Positions 8,218 through 18,244 are shown, numbered from the stretch's first letter. The stretch: 64,000 nt of DNA from Alkalihalobacillus sp. BA299 (GCF_017745675.1 NZ_JAFLJM010000002.1:186001-250000); one strand, 5' to 3'. The notes: generated by a model not told the origin, from the letters alone. Numbers and translations are program-made.

Positions 8218-8864
8218 ATCCCCCGAGCTTTTTTTATTTCAGAAATAAATTGTGACGCTGTTTCTTTGATAGAATCAAAATCAGATCGCTGAATGGCCTC
8301 TTTATTTATTAAGGTTCCTCCAACGCCAACTGCTTCAACTCCTGCTTTAATAAAGTCTCCAACATTATTCACATCAATTCCACCAGTTGGAATGATCGGT
8401 ATTTGCGGGAATGGGCCCTTTACATCCTTTATAAATTTAACACCAAGAACTGAGGCCGGGAAAATCTTAACCATATCCGCTCCACATTCCATAGCGTTCA
8501 TCATCTCTGTTGGAGTCATTACTCCAGGGACCACGACTTTTCCATAGCGTAATGTTGTTTTTACAACTTCTGGGTTGAAGTTAGGGCTGAGGATATAATT
8601 TGCCCCTTTACTTATTGCAAGTTGTGCAGACGCACTGTCAATCACTGTACCCGCACCAATGAGAACCTGATCTTTGTATTTCTTGGATAGAAATTCAATC
8701 ATCGAAAACCCATTTTCACCTTCTACTGTAATCTCTAAAGTATTGATTCCACTTGAAATCAGAGCTTCTGCTAAGTCTGAAATTTTATCTTCAGGTATGT
8801 TGCGAATAACTGCGATAATTCCATTGTCTTGAATCTTTCTTATTGTTTCAATCTTTTCAATCAT
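8208..8864 (-). CDS. kdgA: KDPG/KHG aldolase
   Basis: A 218-residue 2-dehydro-3-deoxy-6-phosphogluconate aldolase, which splits KDPG into pyruvate and glyceraldehyde 3-phosphate as the last step of hexuronate breakdown. The general base Glu lies in TLEITVEG (about 44), the pyruvate-binding segment is GAGTVID, and the Schiff-base Lys lies in DMVKIFPAS at 133. The start is the ATG at 8864, nine bases after AAAGAGG; an upstream TTG abuts the ribosome binding site. It follows kdgK by about 20 bp in one transcription unit. The final codons and stop come from a dispersed repeat, so the C-terminus RGMSL is probably not native. Confidence 0.93.
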   Translation of the reverse strand: MIEKIETIRKIQDNGIIAVIRNIPEDKISDLAEALISSGINTLEITVEGENGFSMIEFLSKKYKDQVLIGAGTVIDSASAQLAISKGANYILSPNFNPEVVKTTLRYGKVVVPGVMTPTEMMNAMECGADMVKIFPASVLGVKFIKDVKGPFPQIPIIPTGGIDVNNVGDFIKAGVEAVGVGGTLINKEAIQRSDFDSIKETASQFISEIKKARGMSL

Positions 8865-8883
8865 TTTTCCCAACCTCTTTCAC

Positions 8884-9825
8884 TTAACGTAATATTTCCT
8901 TCTTACCGTTCGACTGAATCTGAGACCAATATGGATAACCCTCTGCATCACCAGCAACGGTTAATGCATAAGCGGCCACCTTATTGGCTAATTCCACGGA
9001 TTCTTTTACTGACCATTGACGAATTAACCCTGAAAGAAATCCACCAGCAAATCCGTCTCCAGCACCAATTGGATCCACTATGTTTTCAACAACTTGTCCA
9101 TCAACATAACCACTTTCAGTTTTTGTAGCAAAATAAGCTCCCTTTTTCCCTAACTTTACGACTACGGTATTTGTTCTTCCCTGAAGCAGCGTTTGTGCAA
9201 TTTCCTCAGGAGAGCTCTTACCAGTTAGGATCTCACCTTCCTCAATACCAGGGAGGACGACATCACAGAGACTGGCAATATCCTTTAATACGTTCCCTGC
9301 TTCCTCTTGGGTCCAAAGCTTTAATCGGATATTCGGATCGAATACAACCTTGACATTATTTCTGCTTGCTAGCTTAATCGCATGATAGATCGTTTCTCTA
9401 CACGTTTGACTTAGTGCAGGTGTAATGCCTGTAATGTGTAAAAACTTTGCTCTGGCGATATAGTCTTCATTAAGATCATCAGCTGTCATATAGCTTGCTG
9501 CAGAGTTTTTTCTATAGTAATAGACTTTTGGTTCACCACCATTTTTTCTTTCCTTAAAAAATACAGCTGTTTGGTTGTTTTCATCAAAGAGAACTTGGCT
9601 CGTATCTACTCCTTCTCCACGAATCAAGTTGCGAACATAAATACCAAAATCGTCATCTCCAAGCCTGCTTATCCAGCCTACTTTATGCCCTAATCTTGAA
9701 AGAGCTATCGCTACATTAGACTCTGCTCCACCAATTGTTTTATCAAATTTACCTGCATAACAAAACGAGCCCGCTGAATCTGGGGTAAATAGAACCATTG
9801 ATTCTCCAATCGTTACTACATCCAT
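8884..9825 (-). CDS. kdgK: 2-dehydro-3-deoxygluconokinase (PfkB family)
   Basis: A 313-residue sugar kinase that phosphorylates 2-keto-3-deoxygluconate with ATP. PfkB signatures are GGAESNVAIALSRLG near 33-47 and the catalytic DPIGAGDGFAGGF near 252-264, with the Asp base in GAGD. The length is normal. The ATG follows GAAGGGAGTAG. It lies between the fructuronate reductase gene, from which it is separated by a terminator-like hairpin, and kdgA, so kdgK-kdgA may also have their own promoter in the 165-bp gap. Confidence 0.93.
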   Translation of the reverse strand: MDVVTIGESMVLFTPDSAGSFCYAGKFDKTIGGAESNVAIALSRLGHKVGWISRLGDDDFGIYVRNLIRGEGVDTSQVLFDENNQTAVFFKERKNGGEPKVYYYRKNSAASYMTADDLNEDYIARAKFLHITGITPALSQTCRETIYHAIKLASRNNVKVVFDPNIRLKLWTQEEAGNVLKDIASLCDVVLPGIEEGEILTGKSSPEEIAQTLLQGRTNTVVVKLGKKGAYFATKTESGYVDGQVVENIVDPIGAGDGFAGGFLSGLIRQWSVKESVELANKVAAYALTVAGDAEGYPYWSQIQSNGKKEILR

Positions 9826-9954
9826 TATTTACTACTCCCTTCTATTAAAACTTCTATATGTCGTTTGCAAAAAATGTTTGATCGCCTAGAAAAACTAAAA
9901 TCGCTGCCTTTTCTTTATGCTTTATCCATTTGAAGTTCCACTCTTAAAGAGTAA

Positions 9955-9985
9955 AAAAAGATAAGTCTATAAAACTTATCTTTTT
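9955..9985 (-). terminator. hairpin after the fructuronate reductase gene
   Basis: A 12-bp perfect stem (AAAAAGATAAGT with its complement) and 7-nt loop. T-rich sequence follows on both strands, so it can act as an intrinsic terminator or attenuator between the uxu genes and kdgK-kdgA. Confidence 0.7.
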
Positions 9986-9990
9986 AGTAG

Positions 9991-10839
9991 TTAAACTCCT
10001 GAATACGCCATGAAGCCACCATCAACTGGTACCGTGATCCCTGTTACAAATCCTGACATATTATCATCTACTAACCACAATAATGTCCCTAATAAGTCTT
10101 CTGGTTTACCAAATCGTTTCATCGGAGTATGTGCCATAATTTTTGTAGATCTTTCCGTTAATGAACCATCTTCGTTTGTTAATAATTTTCTATTTTGCTC
10201 TGTTAAGAAAAATCCTGGTGCAATCGCATTTACGCGGATACCCGCATCAGCAAAATGTACAGCCAACCATTGTGTTAAGTTATCAATTCCAGCTTTAGCA
10301 GCACTATAGGCAGGAACTTTTGTCATTGGCGATGGTGCACTCATAGAAGAAAGGTTGATCACCACTGCACCTTTCCGGTTTACCATATCTTTAGCAAAAA
10401 TTTGTGTCGGAATAATGGTCCCTAATATATTTAAATCAAACACAAACCCAAAGCCCTCTTTCGTTAAATCAAAAAAGGTTTGAATATCTTTATCTTCTAG
10501 ATCCTCTGGTTGAAAGGTTTCCTTTGTTGTAATTCCATCCGGATGATTTCCACCAGCACCGTTAATCAGAATATCACAAACGCCAAATTTCTGGATGATC
10601 TCTTCTTTTGCTTGGAATACACTTTCACGATTCAATACATCACAAGCAATTGCTAATGCCTCACCACCAGCATCAATAATATCTTGTTCAACAACTTTCC
10701 CTTTTTCTAAAGTTCTATTTAAAATGGCTACTTTGGCACCTTGGCGTCCAAGCTCTCTCGCCATAGCTCCACACAAGACGCCACTTCCGCCAGTAATCAC
10801 AGCCACTTTTCCTTTTAAATTCTCATTTATACCTAGCAT
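9991..10839 (-). CDS. uxuB: SDR-family fructuronate reductase / mannonate oxidoreductase
   Basis: A 282-residue short-chain dehydrogenase. The glycine motif TGGSGVLCG is near residue 17, the NGAGGN segment follows, and YSAAKAG carries the catalytic Tyr and Lys. It resembles the Bacillus YjmF type, which replaces the unrelated E. coli UxuB. It should interconvert D-fructuronate and D-mannonate with NAD(P)H. The start is the ATG at 10839 behind GAGGTG inside the uxuA end; the longer frame has no ribosome binding site. Its role is inferred largely from its place directly after uxuA. Confidence 0.82.
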   Translation of the reverse strand: MLGINENLKGKVAVITGGSGVLCGAMARELGRQGAKVAILNRTLEKGKVVEQDIIDAGGEALAIACDVLNRESVFQAKEEIIQKFGVCDILINGAGGNHPDGITTKETFQPEDLEDKDIQTFFDLTKEGFGFVFDLNILGTIIPTQIFAKDMVNRKGAVVINLSSMSAPSPMTKVPAYSAAKAGIDNLTQWLAVHFADAGIRVNAIAPGFFLTEQNRKLLTNEDGSLTERSTKIMAHTPMKRFGKPEDLLGTLLWLVDDNMSGFVTGITVPVDGGFMAYSGV

Positions 10840-10841
10840 AT

Positions 10842-11912
10842 TTAAACACCTCTCTGCATTTTTACGAGTGAATCCCAAATTCCCCACAAATACATAATTC
10901 CAAGCGCACGATCATAAAGTCCATAGCCAGGTCGACATTCCTCATTCCATAAATGTCTGCCGTGATCAGGTCTTGCATATCCTGTAAAACCACTATCATG
11001 ATAAGCCTTAACGATTTCACATATATCGAGTGATCCATCACTTGCTCTGTGTGATGTTTCAATGAAATCGCCATTTTCATAACGTTTTAGATTTCGAATA
11101 TGCGCAAAATGAATACGATCATGGAATTCTCTAATCATTCCAGGAATATCATTGTTTTCATTCGCTCCTAACGATCCACTACATAACGTAAGGCCGTTAT
11201 ACGGACTATCTACCAATGATAAGAACTTTCTAATATTCTCTTGGTTCGTAATAATCCTTGGTAATCCAAATACTGGCCACGGTGGATCATCCGGGTGGAT
11301 TGCCATTTTTATATTTAGCTCTTCTGCCACAGGAATAATTTCTTCTAAAAAATACTTCAAATTTTCCCAAAGCTTTTCTTCAGTCACACCCTTATACGCC
11401 TCGAACATCTCCGATAATTTCGCTAATCGTTCTGGTTCCCATCCTGGTAAGGTAAACTCATCATTTTCTAAAAATCGGTTAACTAAATCAGAAGGATCCA
11501 TATTTTCTACCTTGGAACTTTCATAAAATAATGCGGTCGATCCATCCTCTAACTCTTTAAATAAATCAGTACGCACCCAATCGAAGACAGGCATAAAGTT
11601 ATAACAAATTACCTTTACACCTACTTTTGATAGCTCCCTCATCGTTTCTTTATAATTTTCAATATATTGATCTCGAGTAGGTAGTCCTAGTTTAATATCT
11701 TCATGAATATTTACACTTTCAACTACATCAATGTTTAGATCATATTGTTCAGCTTGACTTTTAATATTGATAATTTCTTCAATTGGCCACTTCTCACCAG
11801 TTGGGATATGGTGAAGTGCCCATACGATCCCCGTAACCCCTGGTATCTGTTTTATATAGGAGAGAGGAATCGTATCATTTCCCTCCCCAAACCATCTAAA
11901 GACCATTTCCAT
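10842..11912 (-). CDS. uxuA: mannonate dehydratase
   Basis: A 356-residue UxuA-family enzyme converting D-mannonate to 2-keto-3-deoxygluconate. Recognisable parts are the start [41 protein letters not shown] with metal-ligand His and Asp, and HIRNLKR. The ATG at 11912 fits both the family N-terminus and the AGGTG site; an in-frame GTG lies nine bases upstream. It sits between uxaC and the reductase gene with minimal gaps, consistent with one operon. Confidence 0.95.
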   Translation of the reverse strand: MEMVFRWFGEGNDTIPLSYIKQIPGVTGIVWALHHIPTGEKWPIEEIINIKSQAEQYDLNIDVVESVNIHEDIKLGLPTRDQYIENYKETMRELSKVGVKVICYNFMPVFDWVRTDLFKELEDGSTALFYESSKVENMDPSDLVNRFLENDEFTLPGWEPERLAKLSEMFEAYKGVTEEKLWENLKYFLEEIIPVAEELNIKMAIHPDDPPWPVFGLPRIITNQENIRKFLSLVDSPYNGLTLCSGSLGANENNDIPGMIREFHDRIHFAHIRNLKRYENGDFIETSHRASDGSLDICEIVKAYHDSGFTGYARPDHGRHLWNEECRPGYGLYDRALGIMYLWGIWDSLVKMQRGV

Positions 11913-11924
11913 TGTTATCACCTA

Positions 11925-13334
11925 TTATTGTTTAGATTCTATTCCTAAATATTTCTCTATATTAAAATAGCAAATATCTTCTATGATTTTTCCTAATATT
12001 TCAAAGTCAGCAGGATATTCCCCTTTCTCTACCCAGCTTCCGATGATATTACATAAAATTCTTCTAAAATATTCATGTCTCGTATATGATAAGAAGCTTC
12101 TTGAATCTGTGAGCATTCCTATAAATTTAGGTAATAATCCACAGTTGGCCAGAACTTTAATTTGATCTTCCATACCATCACGTTGATCATTAAACCACCA
12201 TGCGGTTCCAAATTGAATCTTCCCAGGAACATCTTCTTGGAAATTTCCAATCATAGAACCAATCATATAATTATCTCTAGGATTCAAGTTATAAATAATC
12301 GTCTTCGGTAATGAATTCTTATAATCTAGTGAATTCAATAAATGAGATAAATCCTCTGCATAAGTAAAGTCAGCGATCGAATCAAAGCCTGTATTTGGAC
12401 CAACTGCTTCTAATTTTTTCGTATTATTATTTCGTAACGCCCCAATGTGTAGCTGCATCGCCCAACCATAATCAGCATAAAGTTTACCTAATGATTTCAT
12501 TACAGCCGTTTTGTACTTAATAATTTCATTGGTTGTAAGTTCCTCGTTTAATAAACCTTTTTTGAAGATACGATCCACTTCTTCATCACTAGTTTCTAAG
12601 TAAAAGTTTGTATCTAAACCGTGGTCAGATAATCTGCAGCCTACTTCATGGAAAAAGTGAACTCTTGCTTCCAAACCTTCTACAAAGTCAGTATAAGTTT
12701 TAATAGAAAGGCCAGTAATTTCTTCAAGCTTACTTACCCAATGATTAAACGAAGGACTTTCAACTGTTAATGCTCCATCTGGTCGAAAAGTAGGCAGAAC
12801 ATGGACATCAAATGCTTCATTCTCTTTTAACTCTATATGATACGTTAGATCATCTAATGGATCATCCGTCGTACAGATTCCTTTAACATTAGAACGTTTA
12901 ATCAATTCTTGGGCTGTAAAGGCCTCAGTTTTTAGTAACTGATTACACGTCTCCCAAATTTCATTGGCCGTTCCCTTATTTAGCGGAGTCATAATGCCAA
13001 AATATCGTTGCAGCTCCAAATGCGTCCAGTGATATAACGGATTCCCAATCGTAAATGGAACGGTTTCAGCCCATTTATCAAACTTCGCTTTTTCATCAGC
13101 GTTACCAGTGATCCATTCTTCTTTTATGCCATTGCTTCTTAAGGCTCTCCATTTATAATGGTCATCCGTCAGCCAAATGTCTGTAAGCGAGGAAAACGAC
13201 TTATTTTCCGCAATTTCCTTCGCAGAAAGGTGACAATGATAATCAAAAATTGGCATATCTTTAGCAAAGTCATGATACAACTTTATCGCGGTATCCGTTT
13301 CCAACAAAAAGTTTTCATCCATAAATGCTTTCAC
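11925..13334 (-). CDS. uxaC: glucuronate/galacturonate isomerase
   Basis: A 469-residue UxaC, the amidohydrolase-superfamily isomerase that turns D-glucuronate into D-fructuronate (or galacturonate into tagaturonate). The N-terminal FDYHCHL carries the metal-binding HxH, and TDDPLDDL and GMLTDSRSFLSYTRHEYFRR are family signatures. The length is normal. Translation starts at GTG 13334, six bases after AGGAGG. It is the entry enzyme of the operon and is followed within 12 bp by uxuA. Confidence 0.96.
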   Translation of the reverse strand: MKAFMDENFLLETDTAIKLYHDFAKDMPIFDYHCHLSAKEIAENKSFSSLTDIWLTDDHYKWRALRSNGIKEEWITGNADEKAKFDKWAETVPFTIGNPLYHWTHLELQRYFGIMTPLNKGTANEIWETCNQLLKTEAFTAQELIKRSNVKGICTTDDPLDDLTYHIELKENEAFDVHVLPTFRPDGALTVESPSFNHWVSKLEEITGLSIKTYTDFVEGLEARVHFFHEVGCRLSDHGLDTNFYLETSDEEVDRIFKKGLLNEELTTNEIIKYKTAVMKSLGKLYADYGWAMQLHIGALRNNNTKKLEAVGPNTGFDSIADFTYAEDLSHLLNSLDYKNSLPKTIIYNLNPRDNYMIGSMIGNFQEDVPGKIQFGTAWWFNDQRDGMEDQIKVLANCGLLPKFIGMLTDSRSFLSYTRHEYFRRILCNIIGSWVEKGEYPADFEILGKIIEDICYFNIEKYLGIESKQ

Positions 13335-13368
13335 AACGGACCTCCTTATTCCTCATTTCACGAATATT

Positions 13369-14127
13369 TTAATCCATTAATAAACCGCCATTCACTTCAA
13401 TGATTTCACCTGTTATGTAGCTCGCGTATGGAGATGCTAAATAGAGTGCCGCGCCAGCTACTTCCTCTGCAGTTCCTTCTCTACCTAATGGCACTTGGTT
13501 TGCCATCCCTTTTCGCATTTCAGCGGTAGAGTATCGATCATGGAAAGGAGTTGTAATGATCCCAGGTCCAATCCCATTGACACGAATGTTGTAGCCAACC
13601 AATTCCTTGGCTAACCCGCGTGTAAATGTACTAACCGCTCCTTTGGCAGTAGCATAAGCAACCGCTCCAGGTCCACCGCCATTTCGTGCTGCAAGAGAAG
13701 TCATATTAATGATTTGTCCTTCTTTTTGCTGTTTTAATAGTGGTAATGCTGCTTGAGTAACATGGAAAACAGAATTCAAATTAATGTTCATAATATCATT
13801 CCATGTATCGACATCTAAATCTTCAATTTTTGTACGAGTGACCATCGTACCCGCATTATTAATGAGAATATCTAATCGGCCAAATTCTTTTTCAATTTCA
13901 GAAGCCATTTGATTAACTTGTCCTCGATCTGTTACATCCCCTGAAACAAGAATAGCTTTCACACCCTTACTGCGAACCATTTCTAACGTCTCTTCTGCCT
14001 TAGAAAGGTTAGAGTTTCCGTGCACAACCACATCGGCTCCGTGTTCAGCAAATGCCAGCGCAATGGCTCTGCCAATTCCCGTACTACTTCCAGTGACCCA
14101 GACAACTTTCTGATCAAATGAATACAA
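13369..14127 (-). CDS. SDR-family oxidoreductase (KduD/FabG-like)
   Basis: A 252-residue classical short-chain dehydrogenase: GSSTGIGRAIA cofactor loop, NNAGT, and YATAKGA with catalytic Tyr/Lys. Translation starts at a TTG after AGGAGG. It is not needed for the UxaC-UxuB-UxuA-KdgK-KdgA route. It may process a related uronate, for example 2-keto-3-deoxy-gluconate 5-dehydrogenase (KduD) activity on pectin or alginate products. The family is certain and the substrate is not. Confidence 0.85.
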   Translation of the reverse strand: MYSFDQKVVWVTGSSTGIGRAIALAFAEHGADVVVHGNSNLSKAEETLEMVRSKGVKAILVSGDVTDRGQVNQMASEIEKEFGRLDILINNAGTMVTRTKIEDLDVDTWNDIMNINLNSVFHVTQAALPLLKQQKEGQIINMTSLAARNGGGPGAVAYATAKGAVSTFTRGLAKELVGYNIRVNGIGPGIITTPFHDRYSTAEMRKGMANQVPLGREGTAEEVAGAALYLASPYASYITGEIIEVNGGLLMD

Positions 14128-14165
14128 ATGATTACCTCCTCAAAAGTAATAGTAGATTTAAAGAT

Positions 14166-15446
14166 CTACATAAATAAATCTGGTAAAAACATGACAATTC
14201 CTGGTACAAACGTTAATAACGCAATGAGAGCCATAATCCCTAATATAAATGGAAGTGATTCCTTCACATATTCCTCAACCGAAACATTTGTAAGGGAACA
14301 AACGGTATACATCGTTACCCCAACAGGTGGAGTCATTCCTCCAAATGTAACGATCGTCATCATCAAAATTCCAAAATGAACGGGATCCACGCCAATCTGT
14401 GTAACGATTGGTAAAAAGATTGGAGTTAATAATAAAACAAGTACGGTTGATTCTATAAACATCCCAGCAAAAACAAGGAAAATTAAAATTAAAATCAATA
14501 ATAGACTTGGATTGCTAGTAATCCCGAGCAAAAACTCGGCAGCCGTTTGCGGTAACCTATCATACGTAATTAAAAATCCTAGAATTGAAGATGCAGAGAT
14601 AATTAATAAAATAGTGGCATTATCAGTTACAGATTGAGAAATCGATTCTTTAAACGTTTTCCAGTTCAATTCCTTATAGACTAAAAAACCAATAACTAGA
14701 GCATAAACTACGGCAAATGCTCCTGCCTCTGAAGCAGTAAATATTCCAAAACGAATTCCAACGACAAGAATAACTGGGAATAAAAGTGCCCAAATACTAT
14801 CTTTAAATGTCATAAGTACTTCTTTAAAGGACATTCTCTTTGTTTCAATATCTTGGTCATATCCTCTTCTTTTCGCAATGATATAAGCAACAATCATTAG
14901 AAAAGCCATCATCAGAATACCTGGTATGATTCCCGCTAAGAAAAGCCTTCCTATTGAAACTTCCCCAACAAATCCATATAAAATGAGGCCAATACTAGGT
15001 GGGATCGTTGCAGTGATCAAAGAACTAAATGCAATAACTCCAACTGAATACCCACCTGAATAGCCCTTAGCGATCATTTGAGGACCTAGAATTCTACTCT
15101 GCATGGCTGCATCCGCATTGGCTGACCCAGAAATCCCCCCCATAATCGTACTAAGAACGATCGATACGTGGGCTAAACTTCCTATTAAATGACCTGTTAA
15201 GGCGTTTGCAAATCGCATCAGTCTCTTCGTAATCCCAGAAGAGTTCATTAGATTCCCTGCTAGGATAAAAAAAGGAACGGCAAGTAATGGAAAAGATTGT
15301 GTTCCAGCTACCATACGCTGCGCTGTTATTTGAACAGGTAAATTAGGATCTAATATGAAGAAGAAAAGACTCGCGATTCCAATCGCAAATGCGACTGGCA
15401 TATTAAGAAAAAGTAATACAAAAAATATCACAGCAACGAGTAACAC
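14166..15446 (-). CDS. TRAP transporter large permease (DctM type), hexuronate operon
   Basis: A 426-residue, about 12-helix permease with DctM signatures: GGISGSANADAAMQSRILGP and ATIPPSIGLILYG. Translation starts at GTG 15446. It follows the DctQ gene closely and precedes the SDR and uxaC genes. From the operon it most likely imports glucuronate, galacturonate or a related sugar acid together with a cation. Confidence 0.9.
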   Translation of the reverse strand: MLLVAVIFFVLLFLNMPVAFAIGIASLFFFILDPNLPVQITAQRMVAGTQSFPLLAVPFFILAGNLMNSSGITKRLMRFANALTGHLIGSLAHVSIVLSTIMGGISGSANADAAMQSRILGPQMIAKGYSGGYSVGVIAFSSLITATIPPSIGLILYGFVGEVSIGRLFLAGIIPGILMMAFLMIVAYIIAKRRGYDQDIETKRMSFKEVLMTFKDSIWALLFPVILVVGIRFGIFTASEAGAFAVVYALVIGFLVYKELNWKTFKESISQSVTDNATILLIISASSILGFLITYDRLPQTAAEFLLGITSNPSLLLILILIFLVFAGMFIESTVLVLLLTPIFLPIVTQIGVDPVHFGILMMTIVTFGGMTPPVGVTMYTVCSLTNVSVEEYVKESLPFILGIMALIALLTFVPGIVMFLPDLFM

Positions 15447-15465
15447 CTATTTCACCCCTCTTTAC

Positions 15466-15948
15466 TCAACTATTTGATACTGTTTTAAGAGCCATTATTT
15501 TCTCCTTAATTTTAATAAGGATAGTAAAAATCATCAGAATACAACCGATTGGGACTGACAATGTGACAAACGAATAGCTCATCGTGAGATTACTAATTAA
15601 TCTCACTGAATTTTCGATACTAAGCAAAATTCCGAAATACCCGATAAAAATAAGAAAACCCATTACTAGTAACATCATTAGGATCTCTAAGGTGACTCTT
15701 AATCTATCAGGTAATTTTTTAGTAAAAAAGTCAACACCAATATGTCTGTCCTCCCGAAGAGCCCGGTTAGCCCCTAAGAAAATGACCCAAACAAATAATA
15801 ATTGAGCAAATTCAACGGACCATGGGATGGGCGAACCTGCCCATCGCATGACCGAAGCTATAAATACAAAGAATACGACACCTATCATTAAAAAATCAGT
15901 TATAAAATTCTCTGTTTTAACATAAGTTCTTCCAATTTTATTTAACAT
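15466..15948 (-). CDS. TRAP transporter small permease (DctQ type), hexuronate operon
   Basis: About 160 residues with four transmembrane segments. The conserved ANRALREDRHIGVDFFTKKLP segment is typical of DctQ. I chose the ATG at 15948 behind GAGAGTGAT; a GTG three codons upstream overlaps that site. It is 12 bp after the receptor gene, with no hairpin between them, unlike the other two receptor genes of this kind in the window. Confidence 0.85.
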   Translation of the reverse strand: MLNKIGRTYVKTENFITDFLMIGVVFFVFIASVMRWAGSPIPWSVEFAQLLFVWVIFLGANRALREDRHIGVDFFTKKLPDRLRVTLEILMMLLVMGFLIFIGYFGILLSIENSVRLISNLTMSYSFVTLSVPIGCILMIFTILIKIKEKIMALKTVSNS

Positions 15949-15960
15949 AGATATCACTCT

Positions 15961-17010
15961 CTATTTTCCAAGAATACTATTAATCTCTTCACGAAGCTCT
16001 TGATACCCATCAAATTGCTCATAAACTACTTCAGTTGCTGCCTTAAATACTTCCACATCAACCTCATGTACTTCTACACCCTCATCGATCATCATTTGTT
16101 CAAAATCTGCTAACATTTCTTCCGTTTTATATGAAGCTTCTTCACCTGCTTTTAAAGCCTCTTCAAATATGATCGTTTTATACTCTTCTGGTAAGTTAGA
16201 CATCCAGTTAGCACCAGCTACGATACCTGTTAACAATTGGAAATGTCTAGTTTTTGAAATATGATCGATCACTTCATACAGCTTCGCTCCATACGTAGCT
16301 GGATGTTGTGCCTCTGCCCCATCAATAACACCTTGTTGAATAGCTGGGTATACTTCTGCCCATGCCATACCTGTTGGGCTTGCTCCCATTGCCTTAATTG
16401 TTTCTAACCATATCGGTGCACCTGGAGTACGTAATTGAACACCTTTTAAATCTTCTGGTGTCTCAATTGGCTTATTTGTTAATAAATGACGTTCCCCTTG
16501 ATACCAGTTAAATGACAAGATTTGTAAATTATGATCTTGAGCTAACTTTTCTTCCCAGCCTTTAAACAAATCAGACTGTGTAACTTGGTTTGCTTCGCTA
16601 AAATTGTCAACAATATAAGGCGCTGTCATGATTCCAATTTCCGGTACCATTTCCGCTAATCGTCCAGAGTCAACAAGTACAGCTACGTTTGCCCCAACCT
16701 TTGCTTGTTCAAGAATATCTTTATCCTCACCTAAGGAACCGCTTCCAAAAATCTCAATTTCTACTGCCCCATTCGTTCTCTCGGCTACACTATCTTTAAA
16801 AGCTTCTAAACCTTGGTAAATTGGATCTGTTTCAGCAAGGGCTGTACCTACTTTTAATGTATATACTTCACTGCTTTTTTCTTCGTTGTTAGCGTTTTCA
16901 TCAGAGCCAGTTTCTTCTTGACTACCACCACTAGATTGTTGTCCACAAGCAGCTAACAAAAACATAACCAATACTAATAATAGAGATAATACATTTCTCT
17001 TCATTTTCAT
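15961..17010 (-). CDS. TRAP transporter substrate-binding lipoprotein, hexuronate operon
   Basis: A 349-residue DctP-family receptor with a lipoprotein signal MKMKRN...LLAACG and a Ser/Glu/Asn-rich linker. The family core is GVQLRTPGAPIWLETIKAMG with its conserved carboxylate-binding Arg, plus QQGVIDGAE. It resembles UxuP/SiaP-type receptors that bind sugar acids. The ATG follows AGGGGGATCTTGAG. A cre-like site and a dyad lie in its 100-bp leader, so this gene may head the operon downstream of the regulator gene. Confidence 0.9.
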   Translation of the reverse strand: MKMKRNVLSLLLVLVMFLLAACGQQSSGGSQEETGSDENANNEEKSSEVYTLKVGTALAETDPIYQGLEAFKDSVAERTNGAVEIEIFGSGSLGEDKDILEQAKVGANVAVLVDSGRLAEMVPEIGIMTAPYIVDNFSEANQVTQSDLFKGWEEKLAQDHNLQILSFNWYQGERHLLTNKPIETPEDLKGVQLRTPGAPIWLETIKAMGASPTGMAWAEVYPAIQQGVIDGAEAQHPATYGAKLYEVIDHISKTRHFQLLTGIVAGANWMSNLPEEYKTIIFEEALKAGEEASYKTEEMLADFEQMMIDEGVEVHEVDVEVFKAATEVVYEQFDGYQELREEINSILGK

Positions 17011-17050
17011 CTCAAGATCCCCCTAAAATAGATTATTTTTATATTTAAAC

Positions 17051-17064
17051 GCAGTCATTACTGC
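17051..17064. promoter_or_regulatory. dyad GCAGT-CATT-ACTGC upstream of the TRAP receptor gene
   Basis: A perfect 5-bp inverted repeat with a 4-bp centre, in the leader of the hexuronate TRAP receptor gene. It may be an operator or a small stem in the transcript. No known motif is claimed. Confidence 0.3.
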
Positions 17065-17080
17065 ATTCAAACCAGTATTA

Positions 17081-17094
17081 ATAAAACGCTTACA
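17081..17094. promoter_or_regulatory. candidate CcpA (cre) site of the hexuronate operon
   Basis: On the minus strand TGTAAGCGTTTTAT matches cre at 12 of 14 positions. It lies between the GntR gene and the TRAP receptor gene, so it could repress the catabolic genes when a preferred sugar is present. Confidence 0.5.
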
Positions 17095-17110
17095 AGTGAA
17101 TTAAAAAATT

Positions 17111-17797
17111 TTATTTAAAGTATTTTCTATATTCACTTTTAAGACTCTCTTGTTCAAAGGTTAGTTTTTTCAAATGATCTTCCATTACCTTATCCGCTTT
17201 ATCTGGATTTTTCTCTTTAATTGCTGAAATAATCTCTTCATGCTGAGATAAGATTAAATCCCAATTATAATTAGCAACTAGGCTTAGCATTCTTATGCGA
17301 TTCAAGTGTGCATTCATTTGCTGAATCACTGTCCAAATCCGCTCTTTACCACAGCCCACCGTAATCGTATAATGGAACTCCTCATCTAATTCAAACAGCC
17401 TATTGAAATCCTTCTCTTTAACACAGAGCTTTTGCATGGCCAAATTCTGTTCTAATTTAAGAAGATTTTCAGCCGAAAAACTTTTACATGCTTCTCTCAC
17501 GGCAGCTCGCTCTAGGTGTTCTCTTATAAATCTCGCTTCCTCAACATGCTGTAAATCAATGAGAGAAATAAAAGTTCCCCTTTGAGGATAAACCTCTAGT
17601 AGCTCTTCCTGGACTAACTTCACAAACGCTTCTCTAACAGGTGTTCTGCTAACCTGTAACAATTCTGAAATCTCTTTTTCTGATATGGTTTGTCCAGGTT
17701 CTAATTCCAGAGAGATTATGTTTTCTCTTAACACTTGATACACATGATCTCTTGTGGAATAATTCGTCACCTTCTTTTTCATATCCACATTTAGCAT
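17111..17797 (-). CDS. GntR family (FCD) transcriptional regulator
   Basis: A 228-residue regulator with an N-terminal winged helix, SEKEISELLQVSRTPVREAFVKL (about 40-62), and a helical FCD ligand domain with its metal-binding His residues. Related UxuR/ExuR-like proteins sense uronates or aldonates. The ATG at 17797 follows AGAGGGGGA. It is the first gene of the hexuronate transcription unit and has a 24-bp palindrome just upstream, consistent with autoregulation and control of the pathway. Confidence 0.88.
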   Translation of the reverse strand: MLNVDMKKKVTNYSTRDHVYQVLRENIISLELEPGQTISEKEISELLQVSRTPVREAFVKLVQEELLEVYPQRGTFISLIDLQHVEEARFIREHLERAAVREACKSFSAENLLKLEQNLAMQKLCVKEKDFNRLFELDEEFHYTITVGCGKERIWTVIQQMNAHLNRIRMLSLVANYNWDLILSQHEEIISAIKEKNPDKADKVMEDHLKKLTFEQESLKSEYRKYFK

Positions 17798-17834
17798 TAA
17801 AATGGTCCCCCTCTGCCTTGTATGTTACCATATT

Positions 17835-17858
17835 ACCATATTAGTATACTTGTATGGT
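17835..17858. promoter_or_regulatory. 24-bp palindromic operator upstream of the GntR gene
   Basis: ACCATA and TATGGT arms are symmetric around a GTATAC core at 17844-17849, all centred on 17846.5. GTATAC-centred dyads are typical for FadR/UxuR-subfamily GntR proteins. A second TACCATA half-site lies at 17826-17832 region. TATACT within the core could be the -10 element of the minus-strand promoter, so binding would block transcription. Confidence 0.55.
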
Positions 17859-18244
17859 AGTTCTTTTTAAAATTTTTTTAACTTTTTCACTATTTTTATT
17901 AATTAGGTTAATTGCCCAGTTTCATAATACTAGTATCTAAGCCAAAGTTAAGCTTTCTAGTTATAAATACCAACCATGAAATATACTAAAAAAAGCACTA
18001 TACCGCGGGTAATATACGAAAAACTTATCCAGACACGAGAAAGGCCTTCTTAATTTAAAAATCAACACAAATAACCCTCAATCTATTCTCACAGTTTAGA
18101 AGAGGGTCATTTTACTAACAGTGGGTATCCCTGTTATTTATCTTATTTTAGAATGGTAAAAGCACGTAATATTATGACTATAAGGTCTGTACTTAGTCAA
18201 AAGGCAAAATATTGGCCTGCGTGAAACAGCCTGTGAAACAAAAT

